This document shows, piece after piece, positions 21,949-34,059 of a DNA stretch of 64,000 nucleotides. A model generated the notes under the pieces. It was not told the DNA's origin. It worked only from the letters and a program-made list of their open reading frames with translations, and searched no databases. The DNA lies in the NCBI GenBank assembly GCA_964019165.1, contig OZ025274.1, positions 7,540,907-7,604,906 on the forward strand, in the 5' to 3' direction. Both the position numbers and the translations under genes were made by a program. Numbering within the stretch: position 1 is the first letter of the stretch; the number at the start of each line of letters is the position of its first letter. The stretch is from Mastigias papua. Lineage: Eukaryota; Cnidaria; Scyphozoa; Rhizostomeae; Mastigiidae.

Positions 21949-22416
21949 TTGGTAATTCTTGATTTCTACTTTGTAGAGTTACTATTTAAGATGTTTTAAT
22001 GTATAATTATAGGTTTGATCTCACCCAGTGTTGCTTTGATCTTTGTCGCTTGTAGATGGTGAAGCAAAGAAACTTTTGTAGATGTGTTTTATATTGCGTT
22101 TTATCATCACCAGTATAAATTCCAACTAACTATTTTACAATTTGAATTGGTATATACATTTGCTCCGCGGAATTACGTATAAAGATGGAGTAACAAAAAT
22201 CGGTGTGGGAAAGGAAGGGATAGGCAATGTGCTGAGGGAAAGTGAGCTTAAAAATAGGCCTAACAAAAGGGCAAGGTGTTATGACGCAATAGAATGTTAC
22301 TGTGATGTTAGTTTAGTGTTAGCGTAGAGGAAGTGATGGCAATGAGCTGTAGAGAAACACGCAATGAATGAATGAATGGAGTGGAAGATAAAGTGACCAA
22401 AAATGTGAATGCTACA
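21949..22416 (-). repeat. Gypsy 3' LTR (complete)
   Basis: On the element strand it starts TGTAGCATTCACATTTTTGG and ends near TTACCAA. It follows a long G-run polypurine tract. Its first part matches 24739-24957. Confidence 0.75.
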
Positions 22417-22436
22417 AGGCACCCCCCCCCCCTAGA
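22417..22436 (-). promoter_or_regulatory. Polypurine tract next to the gypsy 3' LTR
   Basis: On the element strand a run of about twelve G, preceded by CTA and followed by TGCCT, lies directly before the LTR start TGTAGCA. This is the expected place and composition of the plus-strand primer. Confidence 0.7.
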
Positions 22437-22535
22437 ATGTACGCAGAGTGTGACATTCGACAAATATAAAAATACAAGATACAACAAGGAAATGAAGGAA
22501 AGAAAATGTAATGTTCAACTTCTATATTGTAAAAG

Positions 22536-24738
22536 TCAAGCAGTCCCATATCTGTAAGGAAAATGCACTCTTCTTCCTGAGCGAGTGGCACGTGGCAAAA
22601 TCTTGGATTGCGGAGTGTCCGAAATTGGTGAATCTTTAAGGGTGGTAGGAGTGGTATTGACTGGAGCAGAATCAAGATATGCAGGTTTCAAACGATCAAG
22701 GGTGACAGAACTTTGCTTGCCCTGAATGTGAAGAAGAAAGTGTTTCTCATGGCGATGTATAATTTGGTAAGGTCCATCGTAAAGGGGGATCGAGAGGTTT
22801 GCGGATGGCATCATGGCGAACAAAAACGTGAGTGCATGTAGAAAGATTGGGTGGTACATGTGATGGTGGAGATTGCAGGTGTGATGGAACTGGCCGAAGC
22901 TGGTGCATATAGGATGATAAACGATCTGCATAGAGTATAGGGTCAAGTGGCATGGTGGCAGGAGAGGGAATAAAGAACTGTCCTGGTAAACGAAGAGTAG
23001 TTCCATAAACAAGTTGGGCAGGAGTGCATTGGAGATCTTGCTTGAATGTTGTGCGAAGACGGAGAAGGATGAGAGGAAGAAGTTCTGTCCACTTGGAGGA
23101 GTCGGAGGAGGCTTTGGGACAGGCTTTCAATTGACGGTTGAAACGCTCAACCATTCCATTGGCACATGGGTGGTATGCAGTGGTGTGTATCCGTTTGGTT
23201 CCGAGAAGGTTTATAAGGGCTGTGAAAAGGGATGATTCAAATTGTGTACCACGGTCGGTTGTAACAGTGGATGGGACACCAAAGGTAGATATCCAATGAG
23301 TAACAAAAGTGCGAGCGACAGTTTCAGCAGTAATATCAGGAATGGGAATGGCATCTGGCCATCTGGTATAACGATCGACACAGGTGAGGAGATAGCGGTA
23401 ACCTTGTGATGGTGGAAGGGGACCGAGGATATCAAGATGGATATGGTCAAAGCGGGTATCCGGAGTTGTGAAAGTGCCAAGGGGAGTAACAGTGTGACAT
23501 TGTACTTTGACACGTTGACAAGGAAGGCAGGATTTGGTCCATTGGCGGAGATCCTTATTGATGCCAGGCCAGACAAAGCGTTCCGTGATTAGGCGTTGTG
23601 TGGCGCGGATTCCGGGATGCGAAGGGTTATGGAATTGGTCGAAAACAAGACGGCGGAAAGGTGCAGGAATATATGGACGTGGTAAGGCAGTGGTCATATC
23701 GCAGAGGATGTTGCTGGTGGAAAATGGCAATGGCAGAGCTTGGAGGTGCAAGGATGTTGAACGGAGCAGAGAGAGATCTGTATCATTCTGTTGGGCTTGT
23801 GCGATGAGTGTATAATTGAGAGGAGGTGTGGGAGCAGTAAGTGCATTGATAACCATGCGTGAAAGGGCATCAGCGACTGGGTTGTCTTTTCCTTGAACAT
23901 AACGGATGTCAGAGGTAAATTGCGAGATGAAATCAAGCTGTCGAGTTTCTTGTGGAGAATAACGGAATGATGAGGAAGATAAGGCATGTGTAAGTGGCTT
24001 GTGGTCAGTGAGAACATAAAATTCACGCCCTTCCAAGAAGTGGCGAAAATGGCGGATGGAGAGATAAATGGAGAGCAACTCGCGACTGAAAGTACTATAT
24101 TTAGTTTCAGCAGGCTGCAAACGCTTGGACAAAAAGGAAATGGGTTGCCAGGTGTGATTGATGCGCTGTTGAAGAACTCCACCCACGGCGACATTAGAAG
24201 CATCGACCATAAGGCAGTATGGTGCAGACGGATCAGGATGAGTGAGTAGAGTGGCTTTGGCAAGAGCGGTTTTCACAGCGTGAAAGGCAGATAGTGCACC
24301 CTCGGAGAGGTGAAATGAGTTGGTACTGGTTCGCTTTGGTGATAGGAGATCAGTAAGTGGTTGGACAAGTGAAGCACAGTGTGGAATGAAAGGACGATAG
24401 AAGTTGACCAAACCAAGGAATTCGCGTAGCTTGCGTAAGGAGGATGGAGCAGGAAAGTCTTGAATAGCTTGCACTTTTGTGGAAGAGGAGAGATACCATG
24501 AACTGAAATCTGATGGCCTAAGAACTCAAGAGATGCAGCACCAAATATGCAGTTTGAAGGATTGATGACAATTCCGTATTCGGAAAGACGATGGAAAAGG
24601 ATATCCAGGTGGGCAAGGTGCTCAACTTCAGAAGAACTGGCAATCAGGACATCGTCGATGTACGCATACACAAAATCGAGGCCACGGAGAACTTCATCAA
24701 TGAAACGCTGAAAAGTTTGCGCAGCATTACGAAGACCT
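22536..24738 (-). pseudogene. Gypsy pol: partial RT, RNase H, integrase
   Basis: The RT part (24738-24480) has FGLRNAAQTFQRF and the catalytic YIDD in FVYAYIDDVLIASSS. After a frame change near 24474 comes one 575-residue frame: REFLGLVNFYRPFIPH, RNase H with LMVDASNVAVGGVLQQ, FSRELLSIYL and VLTDHKPL, then integrase with an HHCC finger (HNPSHPGIRATQ ... CLPCQ) and DDE residues in HIHLDILGPLPP, TVTTDRGTQFE and NGMVERFNRQLK. A second frame change near 22780 leads to PLYDGPYQIIHRHEKHF and a short tail ending RRVHFPYRYGTA. No chromodomain is evident. The N-terminal RT fingers are deleted, so it cannot act on its own. Confidence 0.9.
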
Positions 24739-24957
24739 AAATCGGAGTGGGAAAGGAAGGGATAGGCAATGTGTTGAGGGAAAGTTAGCATAAAAATAGG
24801 CCTAACAAAAGGGCAAGGTGTTATGACGCAATAGAATGTTACTGTGATGTTAGTTTAGTGTTAGCGTAGAGGGCGTGATGGCAATGAGCTGTAGAAAAAC
24901 ACGCATTATTGAATGAATGGAGTGGAAGATAAAGTAACTAAAAATGTGATTGCTACA
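24739..24957 (-). repeat. Gypsy 5' LTR, truncated
   Basis: On the element strand it starts TGTAGCAATCACATTTTTAG and breaks off at CCGATTT, where it is fused to RT coding sequence. The matching position in the complete LTR is at about 22197. Confidence 0.85.
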
Positions 24958-27262
24958 GTTTCATTACCAATGAGTTCTTCAATGGTCTTCCAGCCTAACT
25001 CTGCAATAAGTGGTCTGCTTGGGGTGTCAAAGCAGCTATTTGTTATGATCCTAGCAGGACGATTTGGAAGTTTTTGTAGCTGGTTGATGTCTGTAGACCC
25101 AGCACAACCCCATACAGAACAGCAGTATCAAAAATGGGGCCCAACAATACCAGTGTAAAGAGTTTTCAAACTTGCCTTAAGCAGAAAAGATTTAGCATGT
25201 CTCAAAAAGCCAATCACCCTGAAGATCTTTGTAGCAACCGCATTAATTTGCTCTTTCCAACCTAAAGAGCAATCAATTTGCACTCCAAGGTACTTTGTCT
25301 TTTGAACTACAATGAGTTCATTGTCACGTATCTTCAGTTCCAAGGCTTCATTTCGACTTCTAAGAGAGCTGCCTTGTTGCTTGGTGGATATGAGCATTGA
25401 CAGAGTTTTTGCCACATTCAATGAAAGCTTATTGCCTTGCAACCAAGTCTCCAAATTCTTGAGATCGCTATTTATAGCCTCATTCAGCTGAGTCAAATCA
25501 CGAGACTGATGACAAAGCTGGTATCATCAGCATACATAGTCACAGAGGAATGCTGGACGGCCTGAGGAAGATCATTGATATGGATGAGGAATAGAAGAGG
25601 ACCAAAGCATGAACCCTGTGGGACACCCACTTCTATTTTCCCCGACATTTGAATCAACACCATTTACCCTGCAGAATTGCTTGCGAATGGATAAGTAAGA
25701 CCTAAACCAAGACAGCTCTCGCTATTGAACACCATAACGTTCAAGCTCTTTGCAGAGAATATCATGGTCGATCGTATCAAATGCCTTTTTCAGGTCAATA
25801 AACACCAATCCCACAAGCTTACCGAAATCAAGCCCGTTGTATCAGTCGTCATTCATTTTGAGCAAACAAGTTAGTGTGGAGTGTAGCCGCAAACAACCTG
25901 ATAGGCCAGATTTAAAGAGATCATTTTCTTTCATATACTTGTACATCTGGTTGAACACAAGCTTTTCAAAGAGCTTTGAGATGACAGGCAAGACTGATAT
26001 GGGACGATGATTAGATTTATCAGTCCTATCTCCATCTTTGAAAATCGGAGTAATTCTAGCTACTTTCCATGAGTCTGGGAACTGGCTAGTTTCAAATGAT
26101 GTGTTAAACAGGAAAGTCAGAGAGTTTACAATATAGGGGAAAGCAAGCTTCAAAAAGTAATTAGTGATATTGTCGATCCCAAAGCTCTTCGTTGTTTTAA
26201 CCTTGGCAAATGCATCCCTGATATCTTTCAACTCAATTGCTTTGAATCTGAACTTAGCCTTATCTTTGTTAACTTCAAAAATTCCCCTGATAGAAGGGGG
26301 TTAGCAGCAGGTTGTATTTAATCTGCTAGATCGCTACCAATAGTGCAAAGGCAATTGTTCAGTGCATTAGAAACATCCTTTTTGTTCAGAATTTTAGTGC
26401 TAGATTTTTTGAGACAATCAATGCTACTTGACTTTGACTTCTTGTTGAGAAGTTCATTAATTGCTTTCTAAGACGCTTTCATGTTACCTTTACAAGCAGA
26501 GATCCTATTGGTATAATTCTTCTTCTTTAACAGAACATTAAGGGCATTGACCTTATTATGGATCTTTCTGTAAGAGTCCATAAAGATTGGGGATTGTTTT
26601 AGTTTGTCTCTGGTGTGCATGAGATCCCAAAGATCGTTGTCAATCCAGGGGCAATAATTCTCTGAAACCCGCATTTCAATCAAAAGCGCATGTTTCTCTA
26701 TAATCAGAGAGAACATTTCAGACCAAAAGTTGGCAAGTAGATTGATATCATCAGTTTCAGTTCGACTTTGTTCCCAACATATCCCAGAAACATAAGCAAG
26801 GACTGCTTCTTCATTAAAAGTTTTCATTTTACGAGTCTTAATACTTTCGTGAACTTTTTCTACTTCTCCATTAAATTTCCGAATGCAGTAAACCATATAG
26901 TGATTTCTTTGCTCTCCTTATCAAGGAAAGCAAGGGCTTTTTCTAGCTTATTAAAGGAATCAACTTGGTCACTTGGTGGTCTGTACCGAGCAATAACAAG
27001 AAAGGATTTGCTTTTGGGTGTGGATATTTTAACACAGAGAAATTCTGGTCCCTCAGAAGGCACATCGACCCTGGGTGTCATGTTGATAGAGTCTTTAACA
27101 TAAAGTCAGATCCCATCTCCATTACAGATCCTGTCAATACGTTGTTATTGATATCCTGAAATTTCAATCAGCTCTTTTGGGATAGAACCATCGAGCTTAG
27201 TTTCATTTAGGACAAAGATATGAATTCCCTTACCTTTTAAAAGAAACTCAATTTCATCAAGA

Positions 27263-28149
27263 CGTTATGTGACAAGAATGAAAAGAAAACTTGGGGATGG
27301 AAGAACTGCTGGGGGAACTTAGAATTCAATACAAATATGGTATGGAAGGGCAATTCGAGACAAAAAGCTATTCTTGATGAAGAAGATAAAATGGGGATGT
27401 TCCTGCATGCAGTAAAGACCCAATCACCAAGCGCATTCATTGACAGTTCACACATGTTTGCCCGCTCATCCCTTGGTGAGAATCCCTTAGGGAAATAGTG
27501 CAGAATACAAAAACACACATAGACAAAAGTTTGCTGTCACTTGCTTTCTACAATAAACAGAAACTTATTTTTCAGAAGTTGAGAAATGATGAGATGCTGA
27601 AAGATGCCATGCTGGCCTTACACAGAATGCAAATGAAAGCTTGCACAATGATATTTGACCTAAGTGGCCTGAGAATTAGTTTTGTGGGAAGGAAAGGATA
27701 AATGTTGAAAAAAATAGGACCGAATTACTTCTCAAGATATTGCCAGTGTATCAGCACCATTGGCAGCAAGTATCATTATATCTCCTAGAGTGTATTAACA
27801 AAGCCTAAAGTTTCACACATGCTAATAAAAATGATACCTAGAGTGTAACTCAAGGGCAAGATTATGGTTTTCTTGTGGTAAATATGAATATTTTTTATTG
27901 AGATCATAGGGACTAGAGAGTCACATGTACTGATAAAATTTTGTCAGGATATCACTAGTGGTTCAAAAAATACTTTTGTTCAAAGCTTTCTTGTCTACAC
28001 CTGCCAATAAGCATAACTTAGCAAGAAAATAGAAAAGGGATTGTTCACAATTTTCTTATTTTTCATATCTAACTTTGCATATAGAAAAGATTCATTAATT
28101 TTAGTTTACTGCTTCTTTACCAATTCAATATAAAAAATTCGCATTATTG
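27263..28149. other. Unassigned; short ORF at 27498-27701
   Basis: A plus-strand 67-codon frame reads SLLSLAFYNKQKLIFQKLRN and MLALHRMQMKACTMIFDLSG. A second open plus-strand stretch lies upstream (27290-27480). These may be decayed exons or ORF1 material; I recognise no family. Confidence 0.35.
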
Positions 28150-28700
28150 AAAAAAATCTAGTGTCATTTATTTCCTTCAGTCAGAGACGTTACAACACTT
28201 GTTCTCTAGTTGTATTTTATATCCCTATGAGGGTAGATATACCTGACGCCGCAACTCTCTCCTTCTTTTTCTCGCTAACACATTCTCCTCGCAAGTACAA
28301 TGCAAAATTCATGCACATCTACCTTCATTTTTGCCCCTATGCTTGACTGCTGGCGAAACTCTTCGTTCGGATCCTCTATTGCTTACAGAAGATAAATTAC
28401 TCTACATTCTCGAACTCACAACAGGCTTCGAAACTAATATACAAAGTAACAGTAATCGTAAAGCTGCCGAATACTCCTAATTACCTAGGGAACTTTCACA
28501 TTCGTATTATAACGTTATGTCTATCAATCTTTATATGAGTGCTATTGGGGTTATTGGCTTTTCTTGTACTTCTTTTCCTCGTTACTCAATGAGTTAAGTT
28601 TTATTAAGACTTTCAGAAATGAATCATCATGAAAGTCATGAACGTCTCAATAAGATCAAGCAACTTCGTCTTTTTTACACAGAAACAACCCTTGGATTAG
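28150..28700 (+). pseudogene. RLE LINE (type B) C-terminal fragment
   Basis: Translations in shifting frames give FLQSETLQHLFSSCILYPYE, then KLLYILELTTGFETNIQSN and a decayed C-terminus. This matches the C-terminal restriction-like endonuclease region of the LINE ORF at 35365-36222 (PESLLPVVAGCKTYLNEGR; LYVIELSVGFETNLKNN). Multiple stops. Confidence 0.75.
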
Positions 28701-29424
28701 CCCAGAGAATTTAAAGATATAATTTTGATCTTTTGGAACTTTTAGAGAGTACTGCGTATGTCCTTTTTTATACTATTTCATAAATTTACTATTTGCTCTT
28801 TGCAAGCAAACCAATACGCATTGCCAAGCTCTTGAGACCACTAAGACAGATGCCATTTTTTATCTCTGTAACCTAAGACTATATATTTTGATAACACGGC
28901 CCATTTCTTATTCCACTGAGCAAACTTGGGAATAATGTGCGTAAAAATTGTAACAAATTGCCATTTAATGGCGACCATTTTGAATGCTTGAAATTTACCA
29001 CGGTCAAAACAATATCAGATACAAAACTGATTGTGATATTCATGATCAGTGAGTAATTTGCCAATTTGAAACACGTGTTAGTATGAAGATTTTTACAATA
29101 AGATCATATTTGCCCACCCTAGTATAATTGCAAGTAGTACTTTATATTTAATAAGAAGTTCAGAAAAAGCTGTTTTCCCTAAATTTCACAGTTATTACAC
29201 TGGTTGATCCTTTATTGGCCAGGTGCAAGCAATGCGCCTAAGGCATTTGATATACTGAAGTTCTGATAACTAATACTTTACAAGGGATCCTAAAAAGCCC
29301 TGTTGCAGTTCCTACTAAGCATTTATTTTTTGATGAAACTGAATTTTCACTTCTTCTTGGAGGTTTCTGATGATATTTTAAATTCATTTTCTGATGATAC
29401 CGAGAGTTCCTATTGCAATTGTTG
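28701..29424. other. No recognisable feature
   Basis: AT-rich, short open frames only. Confidence 0.45.
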
Positions 29425-29733
29425 TTACTTCTGTTTTAATTTTCCAACTTCATTGCATCTCAATTTTACGATCTCAAGTTTGCTTTTCATTTCTATTTCT
29501 TTGCTTGACACATTTTTACCACACAGTACAGTCATGTCTATCAGCTTACAAGTTGACTTCACTTTGTCTGTGATTATGATATCAGGCCTGTTTGCATCCA
29601 TATGTCTATCTGTTTGCACTACCATGTTCCACACCACTCTATGTGTTTCAATATCAGTTACAGTGCTCAGTTGGTGCTCATAGCAATTGTTTGATTTCTT
29701 GTATCCTAGAACTTTTTCAAAATTACATAGCAA
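29425..29733 (-). pseudogene. R2-like LINE (type C) endonuclease fragment
   Basis: VVWNMVVQTDRHMDANRPDI followed by IITDKVKSTCKLIDMTV shows the RLE signature PD then 14 residues then D, followed by a K/E-rich helix. The same block occurs in the type C elements at 34060 (QARRPD ... LIVDFAIP) and at 41253 (LKECKIIYVAVP). The zinc-finger part and RT are not found next to it. Orphan fragment. Confidence 0.7.
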
Positions 29734-30559
29734 ATAACCACACTTTATTGCTTATTCCTTCTTAATTTTGATTGTAAAATAGTGGTCATGTCTTCGAATT
29801 AGAATGGAAACAAAGTTACAATACTATTGAGATTTATTCATGCAACGTGTTGAAGCAGTGCTGTTAAATATTTTGGAAGTGATTTTACACAGGTGGCATC
29901 ACAAAAATTATCGTAGCAACACGCACTTTCGAATATACTGGATGATAGTTCGTTGACTTCACTGTGCAGATATTTTGGACCTAATGTTCGCAGGATTACT
30001 TTGGCCTAGTTGATTCTCTCAATTTAGATATTATGTATTATGTCCTTAGGGCTTTTTCTGCTAGGACGTACATTGGAATACCAATATGTACATTATTTTC
30101 AAACTTCTCCTTTCACAACCACTATATGAGTACTGGCTTTAATGTTGTTATAATATTTTTCAATAATTGAAAGCTCTTAAAATGAAAAGCTTACTCTATG
30201 TGCATATAGAATCTCTACATATGTCATCTGAAATTGACTCATAAAAGAAAATCTTTTCATCCATGTGGCAATAGACTAGTTTACCAAACAGTTTCATAAT
30301 ATGCAGAAAATATAGTAGGTGAAACGAAGGATGATGGCTGTAATTTCTCTTAATATGTACTTTAAGTGCTATCAATAAAAATATTAATAATTTTTCATTG
30401 AAATCTCATGGTAATACCATATGCTCCAAGTATGCAATTATATACCTCACTATATTTAAAGGCAGTGCATAATTGGCTAGTCTGCAACGTAATTAGTGAC
30501 AATAAAAGTACAAATAAATGATAACCGACAAATCATACAGAGGCAAATGCACAGCCTCA

Positions 30560-30920
30560 AATAAAATAAAAACAATACTATCTCTGAGACTATGATAGGA
30601 AAGTTACTACACGATAAGCTTGTAATATAGGGTTTGTCCAAGGTTTGTCTTATCTGCAAAGTATATTCTAACGGGATGATGACGTTGATGACTTTCTTAT
30701 GTGAAAGAGGAACACCTGCCAACCCTGATGATCACGTCTGCCCATGTACGCCATTTGTTGAAGTGATTCAATAGGATTTGATTTCCATTCTCAAGACCAG
30801 TTATGATGGTAGCATCGTCTACAAATTGAAACCGGAGCATCGGCTGGAGAGAGCTGATTGTGAAAGCAAATTGCTTGAATGTCTGATCAGAGATGTAGTA
30901 AACTTCTCATAGAATATATA
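30560..30920 (-). pseudogene. RLE LINE (type B) RT palm fragment
   Basis: The minus strand reads FAFTISSLQPMLRFQFVDDA followed by TIITGLENGNQILLNHFNKW and RTWADVIIRVGRCSSF. FVDD is the catalytic box, and the following thumb region is typical of the RLE LINE type whose C-terminus is at 35365-36222. Frame breaks follow (YFADKTNLGQ). Confidence 0.7.
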
Positions 30921-31264
30921 AAACTACTTACAATGATATACCTTTCAAAAACTTGGCAGTGTATAATTGGCTTGTTTATAAAGAGCACATAGTACACTTG
31001 CGAAAATAACATACACAGCAGAAAAACTAATGCAGGACCTAATAAATGCTTCCAGAAATAAGCAAAATTATATGGTTTATAGTTCTAGGCTAGTTCAAAG
31101 TTTATTTCTCTGGCAAAGGATGAAGTAGCTTGATCTTATTGAGATCTTCATAGCTTTCATAATGAGTCGTTTTTGGACAGTTTTATTAAAACTGAATTCG
31201 TGAAAAGTCTGTTCGTACAACAGAATTTCAGTATAGCACGAAAAAGCTGGAACATTGATTTAGT

Positions 31265-31303
31265 ATACTGAAAGCTTTTTTCGTCCGACACTCGTCAGAG
31301 TAT
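31265..31303 (-). ncRNA. Hammerhead ribozyme-like motif, left arm of mini-PLE
   Basis: On the minus strand: stem I AUACU (31303-31299), core CUGACGA (31298-31292), GUGUCGGAC with a two-pair stem II, GAA, an A/U-rich stem III (AAA-AGC-UUU), cleavage nucleotide C (31270) in the triplet UUC, then AGUAU (31269-31265), which pairs with all five bases of stem I. All conserved core bases are present. Confidence 0.65.
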
Positions 31304-31400
31304 GGAACGTCGGATAACGACCTAAAAGTGAACCAAAATATATAGCCAGGTACGGGTACACGTGATATGATGAATAATCCGTCATGCTGTCAAGCCTTGT

Positions 31401-31847
31401 GTGATCTACAATACTAAGGTCATGCTACCATCTGCTAAAAAAGATAGCGTTCCTACCACTCAAAAAAGTTGTGTAGTTTACGAATTCTCGTGCCTATGTG
31501 AAGCTCTGTACGTAGGTTGCACTATGCGGAGACTAGCAGACAGAATAAAACAACATGTACCCATAAGCATCAGGACGAAAAATACTACAACAAGAGAACA
31601 GCCACCTCGTATGTGTAAAAACTCTAATTCTAAGATGAAAAGTGATTCGGCCATAGGACAAGATCTTATTTCTAATCCAGAATGCGCCAAAACAAATATA
31701 GACGATAATTCTCGGATCATAGGGCAAGCAAAATCGTTCTTTCTTTTAAGTATTTTGAATCAGTTTATATCAAGACTCAAAATCCAGTCTTGTGCAAACA
31801 AAAAGAGTTCATTTTCTCACTTGGATTATTCAAGTAAACAATGGTAA
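31401..31847 (+). CDS. PLE-type GIY-YIG endonuclease domain protein
   Basis: The 148-residue frame contains SCVVYEFSCLCEALYVGCTM followed by RRLADRIKQHVPISIR, with the VVY ... YVG pair and the arginine of GIY-YIG nucleases and a cysteine pair before YVG, as in PLE endonucleases. The C-terminal part (SAIGQDLISNPECAKTN, IIGQAKSFFLLSILNQF) also fits PLEs; this region normally holds the catalytic glutamate, and I am not sure it is kept. PLEs use the domain to nick the target during retrotransposition. The start codon is arbitrary because the natural protein would continue upstream from an RT. The frame is open throughout despite the missing RT. Confidence 0.75.
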   Translation: MIYNTKVMLPSAKKDSVPTTQKSCVVYEFSCLCEALYVGCTMRRLADRIKQHVPISIRTKNTTTREQPPRMCKNSNSKMKSDSAIGQDLISNPECAKTNIDDNSRIIGQAKSFFLLSILNQFISRLKIQSCANKKSSFSHLDYSSKQW

Positions 31848-31961
31848 ATAGATGCTAATTGGCCAATCATGGGGCCAAATAGACGCAGTATTCATCATAT
31901 CACGTGTATCCGCATCTGGCTATATATTTCGGTTCACCTTTCGGTCGTTATCCGACGTTTA

Positions 31962-32000
31962 ATACTCTGACGAGTGTTGGACGAAAAAAGCTTTCAGTGT
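31962..32000 (+). ncRNA. Hammerhead ribozyme-like motif, right arm of mini-PLE
   Basis: Plus strand: stem I AUACU (31962-31966), core CUGACGA (31967-31973), GUGUUGGAC, GAA, stem III AAA-AGC-UUU, cleavage C at 31995, then AGUGU (31996-32000). Compared with the left arm, AGUAU has become AGUGU, which keeps pairing with AUACU through a U-G wobble. Core intact. Confidence 0.65.
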
Positions 32001-32134
32001 GCTAAAACAATGTTCCCGCTTTTTCGTGCTATAGTAAAACTGAATTCATTATGTAACGAGGACAAGAAGTACAAGAAAAACCCATAACCCCAATAGCACA
32101 AATAAATAAGAAAATAAAGGAACCACTGACTCCC

Positions 32135-33810
<1,676 letters not shown>

Positions 33811-34059
33811 TCTATTGATCTTCATTCATTCTGCATTTTAAGAATTGTAAAATAGCTTTATTTGTCTTCTTCTGTTTAAATATTGTATCGTAGTGTCTTA
33901 AATTTGGTTTTTTGTAAGTAGTAGGCTTTAATTAGCTGATATATTAGCTATGCATTTATCTATCGCCGCCTACTGTAATTAATTGAATTATTATCTATTT
34001 GTCGCACATTACTCAAATGGTTCATATATGTCCCTGAGGCTTGGTGACATCAAGTCTCC

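Larger units (their letters stand above)
21949..24957 (-). mobile_element. Internally deleted Ty3/gypsy LTR retrotransposon
   Basis: A 468-bp LTR at 21949-22416 is matched by only its first 219 bp (in element orientation) at 24739-24957. Between them lies a minus-strand pol. The partial LTR runs straight into the middle of the RT (FGLRNAAQTFQ), so the rest of the 5' LTR, primer site, gag, protease and RT N-terminus are missing. Flanks are GTTTT (21944-21948) and GTTTC (24958-24962), a likely 5-bp target duplication with one change. The element sits in the C-terminal coding region of the family A LINE. LTRs differ at roughly 5-8% of positions by eye. Confidence 0.85.
21640..27262 (-). mobile_element. 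CR1-like LINE family A, split by a gypsy element
   Basis: The LINE occupies 27262-24958 and, after the gypsy insert, 21943-21640. Minus-strand order: EEP fragment with GIHIFVLNETKLDGS (about 27235), YRPPSDQVDSFNKLEKAL (27081-26860), a gap in the EEP, linker ENYCPWIDNDLWDLMHTRDK (26896-26468), RT (FGIDNITNYFLKLAF, NHRPISVLPVISKLFEKL; 26231-25842), an intact MYADDT box (25520-25534), thumb LQGNKLSLNVAKTLSML and KYLGVQIDCSLGWKEQ (25496-25128). The C-terminus then runs into the insertion at IGNET and resumes at KTMVFKSLNDLASQYL. The 3' UTR carries AGGGACCCTCC-like words shared with the family A copy at 45155-48590. Several stops and frame changes. Confidence 0.85.
31200..32034 (+). mobile_element. 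Mini Penelope-like element with inverted hammerhead arms
   Basis: The element is bounded by a perfect 13-bp direct repeat TAAAACTGAATTC (31187-31199, 32035-32047). It contains 143-bp inverted arms (31234-31376 and 31889-32031), each carrying a hammerhead-like motif, around a single ORF with a GIY-YIG endonuclease. The RT is absent. PLEs are known to carry GIY-YIG domains, hammerhead ribozymes and terminal repeats that may be inverted; this copy keeps only the endonuclease part between two inverted ends. A 34-bp tail (31200-31233) precedes the left arm. Arms differ by roughly 15% by eye, so it is not very young. Confidence 0.8.

Noticed and set aside
23014..24249. Plus-strand open frames opposite the gypsy pol
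   Set aside because: They mirror a strongly supported minus-strand integrase and RNase H and show no motifs.
29303..29683. 126-codon plus-strand frame rich in Phe, Ser and Leu, possibly membrane protein
   Set aside because: It is antisense to the RLE fragment with the PD...D motif; the hydrophobic look comes from that.
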